This document shows positions 45,345-57,310 of a DNA stretch of 64,000 nucleotides, in pieces. The DNA is from Neoechinorhynchus agilis (Eukaryota > Acanthocephala), in NCBI GenBank assembly GCA_051530055.1, contig CM121343.1, positions 2,232,001 to 2,296,000 of the forward strand, read 5' to 3'. The first letter of the stretch is position 1, and every line of letters begins with the position of its first letter. The translations under genes were made by a program, and so were the position numbers. The notes below the pieces were generated by a model. The model was not told the DNA's origin. It made no database searches and saw only the letters and a list, made by a program, of their open reading frames with translations.

Positions 45345-46103
45345 TCAAGGAAAGGGTGGCACCCTCCGAACAGATATTTAACGATTTCGAAATCAAATTT
45401 CGCGAGGTTCGTAAGGGACGTACGAAGGAAGGGTTTCGTTGCGGTTTTTCAAAGCGATCACTGACGGAATGTGTCTCTTCGAAGCTTGCGGACGGAGATG
45501 TTCGGGGGGCTGCTCAGTTATTGTCATCCTCCGACAGTTTTGCACGAGGAGACAACGCGACACTACAAATACTCCGGTCAAAACACCCATGCAGTAGTGG
45601 CACTTTTGAAATCCCACCTCCTCCCATGCAAGACAGGACACCCACTGAAACTTCAGAATTAAAAAAGGTAATCTCTTCTTTTGCAAATGGATCGGGTCAC
45701 GGGCTTGACGGACTAAGGCCTCAGCACCTAAAGGACATGATGCCCTTTTCAACTGGTGAAGCAGCTCTCTAGAAACTGCGTCTTCTCGGTTAGTCGACCG
45801 CCTCAATGGAGAGAACCTGAATCCCGTTGCAAAAGACCTATTTTTCCGAGCATCATTATATGCCCTCACAAAGAAAGAAGGTGGGATTCGTCCCATCGCC
45901 GTATCTTCGACGATACACCGACTCACAGGAAAAATTCTCTGCAAACGTATTACAGAGAAAACCGGATAGCAACTTCGGCCAGTCGAATTGGGTTGCTGCA
46001 CATCCTGCCGGGCAGAAGCTATTGTCCACGCACTCCGAAACTTTGCTGCGAGGAGCTCAGAGCCGTGCGTGATTCTTAAGTGCGATTTTCAGAATGCCTT
46101 TAA
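45333..46103 (+). mobile_element. LINE fragment of the dominant family, N-terminal domain and RT start
   Basis: The plus strand reads STIKERVAPSEQIFNDFEIK, SSKLADGDVRGAAQLLSSSD, NGSGHGLDGLRPQHLKDMM and, after frame changes, KKEGGIRPIAVSSTIHRL, LGCCTSCRAEAIVHALRNFA and ILKCDFQNAFN. These align with minus-strand copies at 53.2-53.7 and 40.6-40.9 kb. It is cut after AFN at 46103, where the junction with duplication copy B begins. Confidence 0.82.
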
Positions 46104-46105
46104 CT

Positions 46106-46136
46106 CCCATGCAGTAGTGGCACTTTTGAAATCCCA
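46106..46136 (+). repeat. 31-bp patch copied from 45586-45616 at the duplication junction
   Basis: These 31 bases are identical to 45586-45616, which lie 520 bp upstream inside the same LINE fragment. The patch sits precisely between the broken LINE (ends 46103) and the left edge of duplication copy B (46136). It looks like templated filler from break repair. Confidence 0.9.
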
Positions 46137-47230
46137 GTTCGCGGTCGATGCGAAGTGTATATAACGCCTATAAGCGATCGAAACACGTTTATATTTCCTA
46201 AAAGTCGATCGATTTACGATGACATTTCAAAGTTTTGATTTCGCTTAATTGATTTGTTTTCCTGCGATTTCGAATACTGAACTGCATTTTTATCAAAATA
46301 TTTCGATGCAATGCATCTAGCGTGATAGCGACAGCCGAGAAAAGAGAGAAGCTAAGATTTTGTGGACGGTGGTGATTATATCAGAAATTGCATTCTACAT
46401 TTAAAGAAATTTGGATTAAACAATGAAGCATCCACTTTTTCTATATAAAAAGACGCACTCGAGTCTTCGAAATGGTAGATAAAGAAATTCGAAGAGAGAA
46501 ATAAAAACTTAAAAATGTCGACGTGGCGCGAACGGCGTTTAAAGTTTTTTAATGTCGTTTTTTCGTTTAAACACGTTTTTCACTCTCCGCATCGTCTGCG
46601 AACTTTGATTCGCAATTTCGAAACAGTTGTCGATTTGCTCTTCTGCGTGATTTCAAAAGAGCTCGAGCATTTCGGCTTATTAAGTTGAGAATATAAATTT
46701 GTGAAAGTAATCACCGGTTAAGACGACTGTTTTTGGTTCTGAAAAAGTGTCAATAATTGATTGGAATTCCCAATTGAAGTTTTGTAAAAATGACGTGATT
46801 TTTTTCGAATTCTTAAGAATCGTTAATATTTCTGATCCCAAGTTTTGATTTTTCAATTTCATTTTTTATGAAGTTTTCGATTTTTATAAAATATAAGATG
46901 AATTTGTGTGATTATCACTATAAAAAGAAACTTTAACACCCAAACAGAATTGAAGTTTACTAATCGATGCTTTATTGAAACAATTTAATAAGATCGAAGA
47001 TGTGTAAGCGCCGGCAGTTAACAAATTAATTTTTAATCGAACAGTTCGCTCCATCCGCGATTTCAAACTTAGCATCCCTGAAGGAAATCTCAATTCCATT
47101 GTTGGAACCATAGAATACGCGAGTATTGATTCATGGCGTTTGTTGATCGTCTCATTGTTAATCCATATCTCTTTAAATTAAATTTGACAGAAAAATAGAT
47201 CCCGCATTCTTTGAAGTGTCTTGCAACTTT

Positions 47231-49444
47231 CTAGTTGATCTTGTTGTAGTCTTCTAAACTCTTAACATTAAACAATCCAGGGTCAATCTTTGCAATTGTA
47301 CTCAAAAGTAAATCCGGCGTCACGGATTTTTCAATGCTTTCCTTGATCGCAATTGCAGTTTGAAAAGAATTCGCGATGTCCTTATCCGTTCTAACCCGAA
47401 CCATCTTCCATTCACCTCCGGCAACAACGCATTCAATTATATTTTCATGGCAATGAAACAATTCATCCGTGAGTCGAATCCGAGCAAACGGCTCTTGGTA
47501 ATTTCTAACATACAGCAGCCCACCAGATCCTATTTTTCGCTTTTCCATCACGTGTCTAGGAATAACCAATTTGAAATCGACCGAATTCAATAGTGGAGGT
47601 TTATATTTTAGCAGCTTGTCAAAGGTACCAAAAGTATACGGCATATCAACGGGTTGAAATATAAGACCGTCTGCTTGATGGGGGATTTCATTTCGGAACA
47701 TCTCGTGCAAAATTTGTTTAGTGAACCGGAGGTCGTAAAAATCCTTCTTTTGAATCCGAAAAGGCTCTCGACTTCGGTCTATGGTTCCGTATTCGATAAT
47801 AGCACGGTAACGAGGCTGCATAATCTCCCTCCAAATGAGTTCCGATCGTTTGTCATAATCCAGTTCCTTACCGGCAGGATGCCCGTTGAATGCCAAGACG
47901 TCAAATATAAGGAATCGAGGAATCCGTGTATCACCCACGACATCTTCCACCATCTCTCCATCAAGCAAAGTCTGACGAAGATGATCTGTGGTGCCACGGT
48001 TCGTCACAAATGTAAGATTGTTTACTTTGAAGATTGAATTGCGCCTGTCAATCATATAAATTTCGTTTTTCTCGCGAATGAAAAACAAGTACCGGGTTCC
48101 GCCGGCTTTCCAGCTTACTCGATAATTTAAGTGCCGCAATGTTTCAATATTTTTAACCGTCATTGATACTGGCTGACTACCGATGAATCCTTTGTCATGA
48201 CTATCTGGACAAAGTTCTGCAATGTTTTGCTGAATTTCGTCGATTTTTGTTTGATCGGTTTCGTATCTCAGTCGATAGATGTCCGGAACATCTACCGAGA
48301 AGCCCTGTGACAGACCTGTTGGTTGGATTCCTTCGTTGAGTGAACCTTCAAGAATGGAAGAGTTTGTTTTTGTCGGTGGTTCAACGAGTTTCCTTTGTGA
48401 TCTGAAAACTCCTTTCTCCGGGCTGACTGCAACTCTTTTTGCAGATGGACTCTGTTCCCGGCTTGCCGATTCCGTTATTTCTGCGGTTTGAGACGATCTT
48501 TTACAAGAGGCTATATCATCCTTTAATCTCTTTCTCGAGTTGAGGTGCTTTGACTCGTTTTTAACTAATTGAGTAGTGAGTGAAGTATGTGATTCAGTTT
48601 GATTATCACCAGACGATTGTGAAACTCGTCTCTTTAGCGGTATCCTTTGCTCATCTGAATCACTTATACAACGCTTTCGTCCACCAGCGATCTTCTTTCT
48701 ATCAATGTCAATGATATCAGTTGACAAGCTTTCGTCATTTGCTTTCTGCCTCGATCCGTAATTTGTTCTCATTTCAGTACTAACTGCCCCTTTCGTGTTC
48801 TCGGTAATTGTCACATCTTTGACATTTATTTTGCGTTTCAATAACATTCCTGTTCGCCAACTTGAGTACCGCAATCTCAAGCCGTGAATAAACGGGGGAG
48901 CTTGAATTCCAGGGGCACGGCATCGCCGAAATTCCGCTATTGCACTTCTCAACTTCATTTTCATCTTTTCAATAAGATACGAAGCAACAAGAAATCCTGA
49001 TTTATTGTATCCGCGTGTACAATGAACTGCGATGACTGAATTCGGGTTAGATTCTAGCAAGATATCGCAAATCTCAATGAATCGATTTTTGATTTCTTTT
49101 TTAGGGAAATCCTTATATCCATCGCAGGCCAGACAAAAGTGCGGCACATTTAAATGATCCGTAAACTCTTTATTGTCATAATATGGGTCGTTATTTATAA
49201 GACTGATGATCCCGGCAATAGATCGATGTCCGGCAATTTGGCGCATCCGATTAGCAGCAATGGTAGGCGTGAATCGCTTGTTTTCAGGAATGAGCGAATC
49301 GTATTTTGACGATAACGGAGTCTTAAATACGATAAAGCGGTCGCTAATGAGAGACGAACCCATCGACGTGGTATTTATCCACCGTTTAGGAATTCGCAGA
49401 ATTGATGATGATGATGGATTGGTCGCTATTTGTTTCGTAGTCAT
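47231..49444 (-). CDS. RNGTT: mRNA-capping enzyme, copy B
   Basis: Same length, single-exon structure and upstream in-frame stop as copy A. Seventeen residues differ. Near the active sites, KVGG is KAGG here (444-450), closer to the family KADG but still without the Asp; the phosphatase loop HCTRGYNKSG is unchanged, so Lys148 again replaces the arginine. Other changes include LPCGG to LACDG (105-109), VPYIY to VPDIY, LAFDG to LAFNG, KPPPL to KPPLL and VTLDL to VTPDL. Neither copy is interrupted. Which, if either, is the working capping gene cannot be told from sequence; a conventional third gene may exist elsewhere. Confidence 0.9.
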   Translation of the reverse strand: MTTKQIATNPSSSSILRIPKRWINTTSMGSSLISDRFIVFKTPLSSKYDSLIPENKRFTPTIAANRMRQIAGHRSIAGIISLINNDPYYDNKEFTDHLNVPHFCLACDGYKDFPKKEIKNRFIEICDILLESNPNSVIAVHCTRGYNKSGFLVASYLIEKMKMKLRSAIAEFRRCRAPGIQAPPFIHGLRLRYSSWRTGMLLKRKINVKDVTITENTKGAVSTEMRTNYGSRQKANDESLSTDIIDIDRKKIAGGRKRCISDSDEQRIPLKRRVSQSSGDNQTESHTSLTTQLVKNESKHLNSRKRLKDDIASCKRSSQTAEITESASREQSPSAKRVAVSPEKGVFRSQRKLVEPPTKTNSSILEGSLNEGIQPTGLSQGFSVDVPDIYRLRYETDQTKIDEIQQNIAELCPDSHDKGFIGSQPVSMTVKNIETLRHLNYRVSWKAGGTRYLFFIREKNEIYMIDRRNSIFKVNNLTFVTNRGTTDHLRQTLLDGEMVEDVVGDTRIPRFLIFDVLAFNGHPAGKELDYDKRSELIWREIMQPRYRAIIEYGTIDRSREPFRIQKKDFYDLRFTKQILHEMFRNEIPHQADGLIFQPVDMPYTFGTFDKLLKYKPPLLNSVDFKLVIPRHVMEKRKIGSGGLLYVRNYQEPFARIRLTDELFHCHENIIECVVAGGEWKMVRVRTDKDIANSFQTAIAIKESIEKSVTPDLLLSTIAKIDPGLFNVKSLEDYNKIN

Positions 49445-50366
49445 CCTTAGTTATCGATAGTTATTGTACGTTATCTGTTATGATTCTAAGATCGATTCAT
49501 TTTACCTAGTCGTTCTAATGATCGGTTTCTCCCAATTACAAATAAGCAAACATGACGCAAATATTGGTTTTAAACATAAAAATATGTATAGAATATTGTT
49601 GATCATATCTTTAGCAATGTGTTACATGGGAGACTTTTATCATTACCAGCTTTTTGATTATTGACTTCGCAATTTTACATGCGGATTAAGCAGATTCTTG
49701 GCAATCAATTGGTATATTTCTTTATTATATTTATATAATGAAAAATAACGCCACCAAAGTGTTAAGATCAAATGTATCGGTACCATAAATAATCGCCTCG
49801 ATTAAGGCATATTTTTATAAACCTCTAGCAAAAGAAATATTGTTCTCGCTGGATTTAAAGTGCTGATTTCACAGAAGGAAGAGTTCGGTCAATCTTTAAG
49901 TTTGATGTTTAGGTCTTCGCCCGGTAGAGAACCTTTTATTAAAGACTTTTTGAACTTCGTCCGGTTCTTCATCATCGGAGGATAGTTTTTGCTATTGTTT
50001 AGTTATTGGCAGGAGGGAGAAGACGGTTGTGAATAAACGAATGATTGACGGAGTTCAAAGTCTGAAGTGACCAGTCTGGGTATATTCGGAATGGTAATAA
50101 AAAGTGTTATTATTATAATTGACAAGAAGCGTTTTTGAAGGAAGGAGAATGCAGTGTTTGGCATATGAAAAGTGATTTTGATTAGACAAGAACGGGAGCC
50201 GCTAGGGTTTTTGATAGGAGCCAGGGAAGGAAGGAGAGCAAGAATCCCGGAGAGAGTCATCGACAGACGATGTTAAGGTGATGAATGTACTGTTTCTGAA
50301 GGTCTGATTCGGATAAGGCGGTTATTTCGAACATTCCTAAGATGGCTGTTGACGAGCGAGCGATAG

Positions 50367-51096
50367 TTATTTTAGATTGACCCTACACTGCCAATTATAG
50401 ATGCCCATAATTCGTTCAACTCCTCGAGTCCCTCGAGCTTTAGATAAGTGCAATTCTCGACTGTAAAACGAAACCAGTTTCGATGTAATATAAAAGATTC
50501 TGGCCTTCGTATTGTAAGACGGTAATCGGTTACAATATTTGGTTAGAAACGAACTGAGGCGCTGGGAAGACACTCTCTTGTTATAAGAAAAGAAAACCGT
50601 GTGCAAGCATTGAAATGTTGATTATTTCAGAGCTGGTAATAACGCTGAATGAAGGGGTGGGGAAACCGCCATTGATTTAATTTTAAAATGTTCACACAAG
50701 AATCAAACATCAAAGTATACGGAGTCTTCGATAGCCTCAAACGTAGGTAGAGGAGCAATTTAATTTCGTGAGAGTTCGTACCGTTTATAATCGATCGGAT
50801 ATATTTCAACGGAAGCTTTTTTAAATCACCAAATTGAAAATCCATGATCCCGTTTCTCGTAATTGCGGGATGTATTTTGTCAAGTTCTATGGAATGTGAG
50901 AGACTTTTTCTTGGACAAAGGCGATTTCTGCATTTCTCAAAGCCGAACAATGCATACTAGAAACGTCGGCAATAATCGATGCTAAAATATCAATTCTGAA
51001 TCCTTTCATCACAAACTTTTTACTGTTCCGCAATGGTTTCATGTACAAATTCTCCATTTCCCCTACATTTAAATTAAATATAAGGATGTTGTTCAT
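50367..51096 (-). CDS. Unknown gene or pseudogene in the duplicated block, copy B
   Basis: Twin of 37318-38047 with the same three overlapping frames. Only the last few residues differ visibly (NWQCRVNLK for NWQCMGNLK). The identical frame changes in both copies mean they predate the duplication or reflect real splicing. Confidence 0.35.
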
Positions 51097-51099
51097 GGA

Positions 51100-51215
51100 T
51101 ATATTTTGTTTGATGGTATAGAGATTTATTATTTCTCATTTACAATATTTCGTCCGCCCCATCGGACTTTTTAAGATCTAAAAAATATGTCAAGGTGACT
51201 TTATTCACAGTTTAA
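51100..51215 (-). repeat. Dispersed ~110-bp hammerhead-like unit, copy B twin
   Basis: Same as 38050-38165, with identical GTCCG...CGGAC stem region and decayed CTGA. Confidence 0.6.
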
Positions 51216-52259
51216 ACCCATTAATCCATCTATTTTGAGTGTCTAATTTCACTCGAGTTCAACACAATTGTCATTGCGAAATATATTATTAAGGCAATTT
51301 CGATCTCAACAGAGAATCTGATTGCAATTAAGTCAAAGATCTAATTACTTGATTTATAATTCAACAACGTCAATCGGCAATATAGCCGGATGCCTTTTTC
51401 AGTGAGGCTTTAAGCAGTTGAATTTTTGTTCAACTGATAAATGCCAACTTTTGAATTGGTAAATGAAATTCTCGTTGCTAAGAGACGACATTAGAGCTTG
51501 GTTTTAAGTATCGACGAAAAAAAAAGGAAAATGTCCACTATTAAAAAACTCACTTCAATATCGATTATTCCTGCTCTACTGATCGTCACTTTGTTTTTAT
51601 CAACTATCTTCGTGTATTTAGTATCAAATTTAAGCAAGAACGTTTCTCCGAGTTCAAGCCTTTTCAAATAGACGATTTACTGAAAACAATAATAAATTTT
51701 GTGTTGTTCTAAAAGGGCATTTCCGAATACTTGAGATGCTGAGCAACGCTGATCAATGCTGCCGTCTTATCTTAAAATTTGCTGCTTCAGTCAATTACTC
51801 AAAAGCTTACATATCAAATATTTTGTCCATATGTTTCACTCGCTTGTTTTTAATCGAAGTTGCAACATTCTTTTCAATATATTCATATTTTACACTCAGT
51901 TGTTTAAAAAAATATTTATCCAAAGCGAGAGATCGAGTTCAATACCTCTTCAATGAACTCACTTTCGTTCTTGAATCGAAAAAAATGTTTAACTAAAAAT
52001 TCACGGGCTTTTTAGAATACACACGATTTGAATTCAAGGGATGAACACAAAATTCGATAAATTTTTCGCTTTTATTAAGATACTCGGGTATCGTAGAAAT
52101 AATTTCAAATAACAAAGAATAATCGTCTTCCTAAAGTAGTTTTACTTTTAATTCCGGTTTTTTTAAATTGATGCATTGCATCCGACGGTGATTGGATGCA
52201 TTTTCGAATAGTAGTTATAAATGTACTTGAGGGATTTTATAAAAGATTTAAGTGGTGAA
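51216..52259. other. AT-rich spacer in copy B
   Basis: Counterpart of 38166-39200. Short frames only; none recognised. Confidence 0.35.
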
Positions 52260-52402
52260 GCATCCTGCCCTTAAAACTTCGGCATTAAGCGATGCTAAAA
52301 TATCAATTCTGAATCCTTGCATCACAAACTTTTTACTGTTCTGCAATGGTTTCATGTACAAATTCTCCATTTCCCCTACATTTAAATTAAATGTAAAGAT
52401 GT
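52260..52402 (-). pseudogene. Partial MNNI... frame, copy B
   Basis: Counterpart of 39120-39341. The start codon region reads AACAACATC with the ATG-bearing part changed, and a short insertion (near 52225-52250) precedes it, so this copy has drifted further. Confidence 0.45.
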
Positions 52403-54129
52403 TGTTATTTGACTGAATTTATTTTTTTTTGAAAATATACTCACAGCAAATCAAGTCTAATGTATCTATGAGCCTCCCAGATCCATCTCTTCACCACTCG
52501 GAACCGTCGCAAGGACAGTTGCAGCGTTGCCGCACTGGATCGCGAGACCCATGCTTTGCAGGAAGAACGTTCCTGCTCTTGGGTATCCGGTTGCGATCCT
52601 CGTCTTCCTTGAAAGATCCGCCGTAAAGTTATTGGCCTCAGCACCGAAGGCACCGAGCGTCTCAACGCCGAAAGGCACGAAGTGGTGTGCCCTTAAGAGC
52701 TCGGCGTACTTCCCCAGCTTGCGTTCCTCCGCGGCGATTGCAGCGCCTCCTTCGCATCGCGAGGAATATCTTAGATTGGACAGGAAAAGGATGACCTTAC
52801 GAGTGGCGTCCCAGACACGAGAACACAGTTACCCCGTCCGGTCTTCGACCATAGAATCTGGAGAGGTGACTCTGTTCGAGCAGATTCGGTGCGTGTATCC
52901 AATTCAAGACCCGACTAATCACCGAGCTAATTTCGGCGTGGCGAGCATACCTGCCACCGGGCTGACGACAGACGAGACCGTTTCTACCCACCAACGAACA
53001 GATCAACGAGGCGTGACAATCTATTCGAAAGGCTCTGAGCGGCTTCACCCACGGAGAAGGACAACATGTCCTTGAGGTGTTGAGGCCTAAGCTCGTCTAT
53101 CCCATGACCGGATCCACTAGCAAAGGAGGATATCGCTGAATTGAGTTCCTTTACGGAGCAGGGAGACTTCGAGGCAGCCGCGAGGAAAGTCGGGATTTTC
53201 GGTGGTTCCGATGGAGGATGTTTTTAGTTCAGGGTTTCGAGAGTTTCCTTGTTAGCCTGGGCAAATACTTCAGAGGAGAAAAGGATGCGAACAGCTCCTC
53301 GGATGTCACCATCCGCAATTTTGGAGGAGGCACGTTCCCCTATGGATCTAGCCGAAAAATTACTGTGTGTAGATTGTTCTGTAGGTCCGCGATCGGCAGC
53401 TCGAATTGCGTCCGAAAAGAGTTGATCGAAGGAGGCGATTCTTTCTTTGATTGAACTAACCAACGACCCCTCCGAACGGTCACCAGCGCGAATAACCAGC
53501 CTGGGAAAAGCGAAGAGACGTGTCCATGCAATGGAAGAGCCGTTTTCTAAGCAATCCCTAAGCAAAGCACTAAATGACTTCGTCATCTTATACCGAGCGC
53601 CCTTTGGGATCCGTTTCAGGACGTTCCTGGGCAGAACGCGCAAGATATCAGGTAATTTCGTGGGAATGACCTGAGGCGCTGGGACATTCAGAGGAGGTAG
53701 TGGGTTCGGGATGACAGATCTTGGGGGCGGGAGGAACAAGAACAGCGGGATCTGAAGGGACCGTGTATCCGAACTAACAAGGATTTGTTAAGGCAAAAAC
53801 AACCACCGCATTCCGAACAAAAACCTTTCGGAGAAGAGGTGGCCTGTAGGTTTGATAACTCGGCCTGTTGTTGTAAAGCCGTTGCGTCATCATCATCATT
53901 GAACTCGACGTCGTCCGGTGATGACGTCACAGTCGGCACGGCAGAATCCGAGAGGTCAACGTTCGGCTGCATTGTGTAAAGAAAGACCTCAAAAAAGACC
54001 GACCGAGACAACACAACGAATTCTCAGCTAGCTTATCGGTCGGTAAGCAAAGAGCGCCGTCAAGAACTGTTAAGACAGTTTGCGCAGGAAATTACGATAT
54101 ATAGAACGCAAAAGCTCAGCCTTTTTGAA
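52400..54129 (-). mobile_element. LINE of the dominant family, N-terminus and endonuclease kept, RT deleted (copy B)
   Basis: Minus strand, 5' to 3': leader; MQPNVDLSD...; an N-terminal zinc finger GFCSECGGCFCLNKSLLVRIH; the conserved N-terminal domain (RVLPRNVLKRIPKGARYKM, SFSALLRDCLENGSSIAW, IADGDIRGAVRILFSSEVFA). It then jumps at about 52990 to the knuckle (LVCRQPGGRYARHAEIS), RRPDGVTVF and the C-terminal block HHFVPFGVETLGAFG. RT is missing. It complements copy A, which kept RT and lost the endonuclease. Frame changes are present. Confidence 0.85.
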
Positions 54130-54589
54130 ATCCCGGTTATGGTACAACCTTTCCTGATTGTGATTCTAACTCTGAGCAATGATTTGTGCAGGGGGAACAA
54201 ATCAAACTTCACCCTGGCATTGCCCGTATTGATAGATAAACAACCAAAAACAAAAACTAAAAATCAATATCTTAATGCAAGGAGTACGCACGAAACCAAC
54301 GTCGTACTCGGGCATAGCGGACCCGCGGATTTGAGCTAAAATACCTAACACTCAGTGTCTGGGTGTGTTTTTTAGACAAGACTGAAGAAGTGAACACAAC
54401 GTTCACGAAATATTTCTAATAATAATGTCAATGCAAACTTATCCGGGGGTAACTAGTCGTCAAAAAACGATTTAGAACATGCGTTTAATGCTAATCTATC
54501 TGTTAGATCTGATATTACCAGAATGAGAACACTTTTGAAAAATAGCTCTAACAAATAAAATACTTGTCGCCCTCAAAAACTTTCTTTCC

Positions 54590-55310
54590 TCCAAAATTCG
54601 TTAAGGTAGCAATTCATCATGGCGACGGGTCGTCAAGGACTCTCCTGGTCTATACGACCTTGATCCCTTCCCAAATTTGACCTCTTCTGAATTAAAACAG
54701 GTTCTAGACTCCATCAATCAGAACTTTTGCTTATTCACACCTACATCTGAAACTTTTGTCAACTCAACGATGCTCTCCTTAGTTTCATCATACGAAGTAC
54801 TACAGCATCTCAGGAAATTACCTCGAAATTCGTCCTCTCAATCCGAAATCCCAAAACTGGGCTCTTCGCTACATAATCCCCGAAATTAAAGACCCTCTTA
54901 CCGACATTATGTACCACACCTTTTTATATGACATCTACCCCTTATACCTGAAAAACTGCTAAAGTGATCCTTCTTCCAAAAAAAAGACATCCGATTTCCA
55001 CAGAATCATGTCCGTCCAATGCCCATTAAACCCGCTCTTTCAAGTTATCATCCATGCAATTTATCTTCCTGTCAATTTTTTCCGCAGCCAATGCCCTACT
55101 TTGCATTTATGACATTCTCCTACGAAACCTCGACAATAATGCCTTCCACGTCACCCGTCTCATTCAACTGGATTTATCGAAAGCATTCCCTTTTGAACTA
55201 CAAAAACACAGCATAGAATACAACATAAAAAACGCACGCAGAAGTTTTATTCAGGCGCTTATTAAGGACCGTGTTTTACATGATTCGCCCAACTGTAAGA
55301 TCCGCGGTTT
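54590..55310 (+). mobile_element. Jockey/CR1-like LINE fragment, RT N-terminal part
   Basis: The plus strand reads PNLTSSELKQVLDSINQN, then in shifting frames KVILLPKK-like sequence, FHRIMSVQCPLNPLF and HVTRLIQLDLSKAFP (RT motif with catalytic D), followed by LINE-like sequence. It has the same C-rich codon style as 26.9 and 29.0 kb. Dead fragment. Confidence 0.5.
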
Positions 55311-55984
55311 TGCTTCGGTGCAATGCTCAGAAAGGGGAGCACGATACGAATTTGGGAAAGGCGTGGGAAGTAACCGAAGAGCTTGCACTTAATATGATTT
55401 GGAATGCAACGGATCCATATTGCGGAGACACCCTTCGGATTTGAAAGAGCGACATGAACGTCGAGGGCCAGCGGAGGAAATCGAAACACCGGTAGCCACA
55501 GGAGCTGAGAAATAAGAAAATGGCGAAGATCCAAGAATGGGATGACGAGAACGCAAACCGGCACAAACATACGATCTGCTCAAGGAAAAAAAAGAGAAGA
55601 TGTGATGAAAGCGACGAATCGATCGCTACAATGTCGCTTATGAAACATATATTGTGAGCATGAGTAGTTTGAGTTCTTGATTGAGTAAATGTCGGTTACC
55701 ACACTCATCAGATTTCGTTCGTTTTGTTCAGCGTCCAATAATGACGTCAGCTCAGCCTTGAAATGGACGACACGTTTTAACACTTTCTCCTAGAGAGTCA
55801 ATAGACGTCGGCTTCATACAGGAAGCATTTGTAGTCTGAATCCATTGCTTGCGAAAATTTTGGAGGCTCTTCTATGAAGCGTTTAAAGGCAATGGATTTG
55901 TGATTTGGGCAGGTTGCAAAAAATTCGATAAGCGTAGTTCAGGCAGGGTAAAATAAAAAAATAACATTTTGCGATAACAGCCGA
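55311..55984. other. Stretch without a recognised gene
   Basis: Plus-strand 55350-55440 reads GKAWEVTEELALNMIWNATD, and minus-strand 55580-55783 has a 67-codon frame. Both look protein-like but match nothing I know. They are possibly pieces of the adjoining retroelements. Confidence 0.3.
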
Positions 55985-57310
55985 AGAGACCACCTAAATT
56001 GCGGAGACGTTTGCGGACGTCGCAACAAATCCGCATGCCCCATCGCGTTTCCTCACTACGACTACCAATGTCGCCCAGCTCACATCATCCTTGCTGAGAT
56101 CGACACTTTCGAGAACCCCACAACTAATCAAACGTTGTATCTCTTAAACCACCTTGTCTACAAAGGTTAGTGGTATTCTGCAACTGTTGAACTTACACGG
56201 ATTTGCATTTTTGTCTACGTTGATCGATTCCTGACTACCACGAATAAAAGCGTTTCCTTCATTGAATATTTCACCTGCATTCCCAATCACTGTGTACAGA
56301 TCACTTCTCTCGTCGACCATCTCGATGTCGTCTTATTGGGGCCATCTGATACCGAACTCGAACATCCAATGTCACTTGAATATCGATTTGTCTTTACCAA
56401 TCATCATTGTTCCCTTCATACGTACTGTCTTCTTGGCTAACGATACTTTAACAAAGAATCTCCCATCGTTCTCACTCTTCCCTCTTTAAAGGTGCATAAT
56501 TATCGGTTTTTACTGAGTGATGGTGAACCTATTTCTTTCCAAATATCGCTAGAAATAAATGACGCGGCAGCTAGGTGTCGTACTCCATCGCCAATCTTCG
56601 GCTATTTATGCAAACAACAATCTCTGGATTAGTACCCGCAGTTCGTACTTGGTTGATCATATTGTTTATCGCTCCTATCTATCATTGTTTGCCTCTTCAT
56701 CCTCAATGTTATGTATTTGCTGTTTATTCCAACAGCATCGTTGCAAATGACCAATGCGTTCACATTTGAAGCATTTCATTTTCCGAGCGGAAACTTTAAT
56801 TGGTGGAGTTCCCCTTATCCATCAACTTTGAAGCGTGAGTCATCATCACAATTGCATTAGCGATTTTCAATACTTATTCTAAAGACCAATCATCAATCTT
56901 TAATTTTTTCATATGTACTTCTGAATACATTGTGAGCGCTACTACCAAACCCCGTAACCGGTTATCGATCGCCGATTTTCGTAGTTAATATCCTTCGTAA
57001 AAGAACGCGCCGACTCGCTAATCATCTACCATCTGCCAAAAACTGTGAGTTGTGATTGACCCGCTCTCATTCCATTTTCCTTGAAAACACACCTCCCTGC
57101 TATTACATGTCTTGGTCTACCATAGTAACTGATCAATGTTGTAAGTCCTCATCGTTTACCCGTGGCTCGAATTTTAACAGCAGTTGAAGGTCGTGCTTGG
57201 GTTTCTTTTACGAACTCAAACCGATACACCGAACATATAGGTAAGAATAACAACGGAAAAGGTTATATGAGGCTGAAATCAGCATTAAAATTTATCAAGA
57301 AAAAGTTATT
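55985..57310 (-). mobile_element. Ty3/gypsy LTR retroelement fossil (gag zinc knuckle to RT start)
   Basis: On the minus strand a CCHC zinc knuckle (CFKCERIGHLQRC) is encoded near 56735-56785, typical of gag nucleocapsid. The start of a Ty3-type reverse transcriptase (RLISCGVLESVD, WATLVVVVRKRDG) lies at 56000-56200. The 5' flank 57140-57310 matches 62680-62860 in inverted orientation at roughly 88% identity. The element is broken many times, has no intact gene and no clear LTR pair, and is old. Confidence 0.55.

Larger units (their letters stand above)
46136..54129. repeat. Segmental duplication, copy B (8.0 kb)
   Basis: Direct copy of 33083-41386. Both outer borders carry TTTTGAAATCCC (46124-46135 and 54123-54134). 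It contains the right half of the foldback element, capping enzyme B, the unknown frames and a differently deleted LINE. Near identity in non-coding DNA shows the duplication is recent. Confidence 0.93.
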
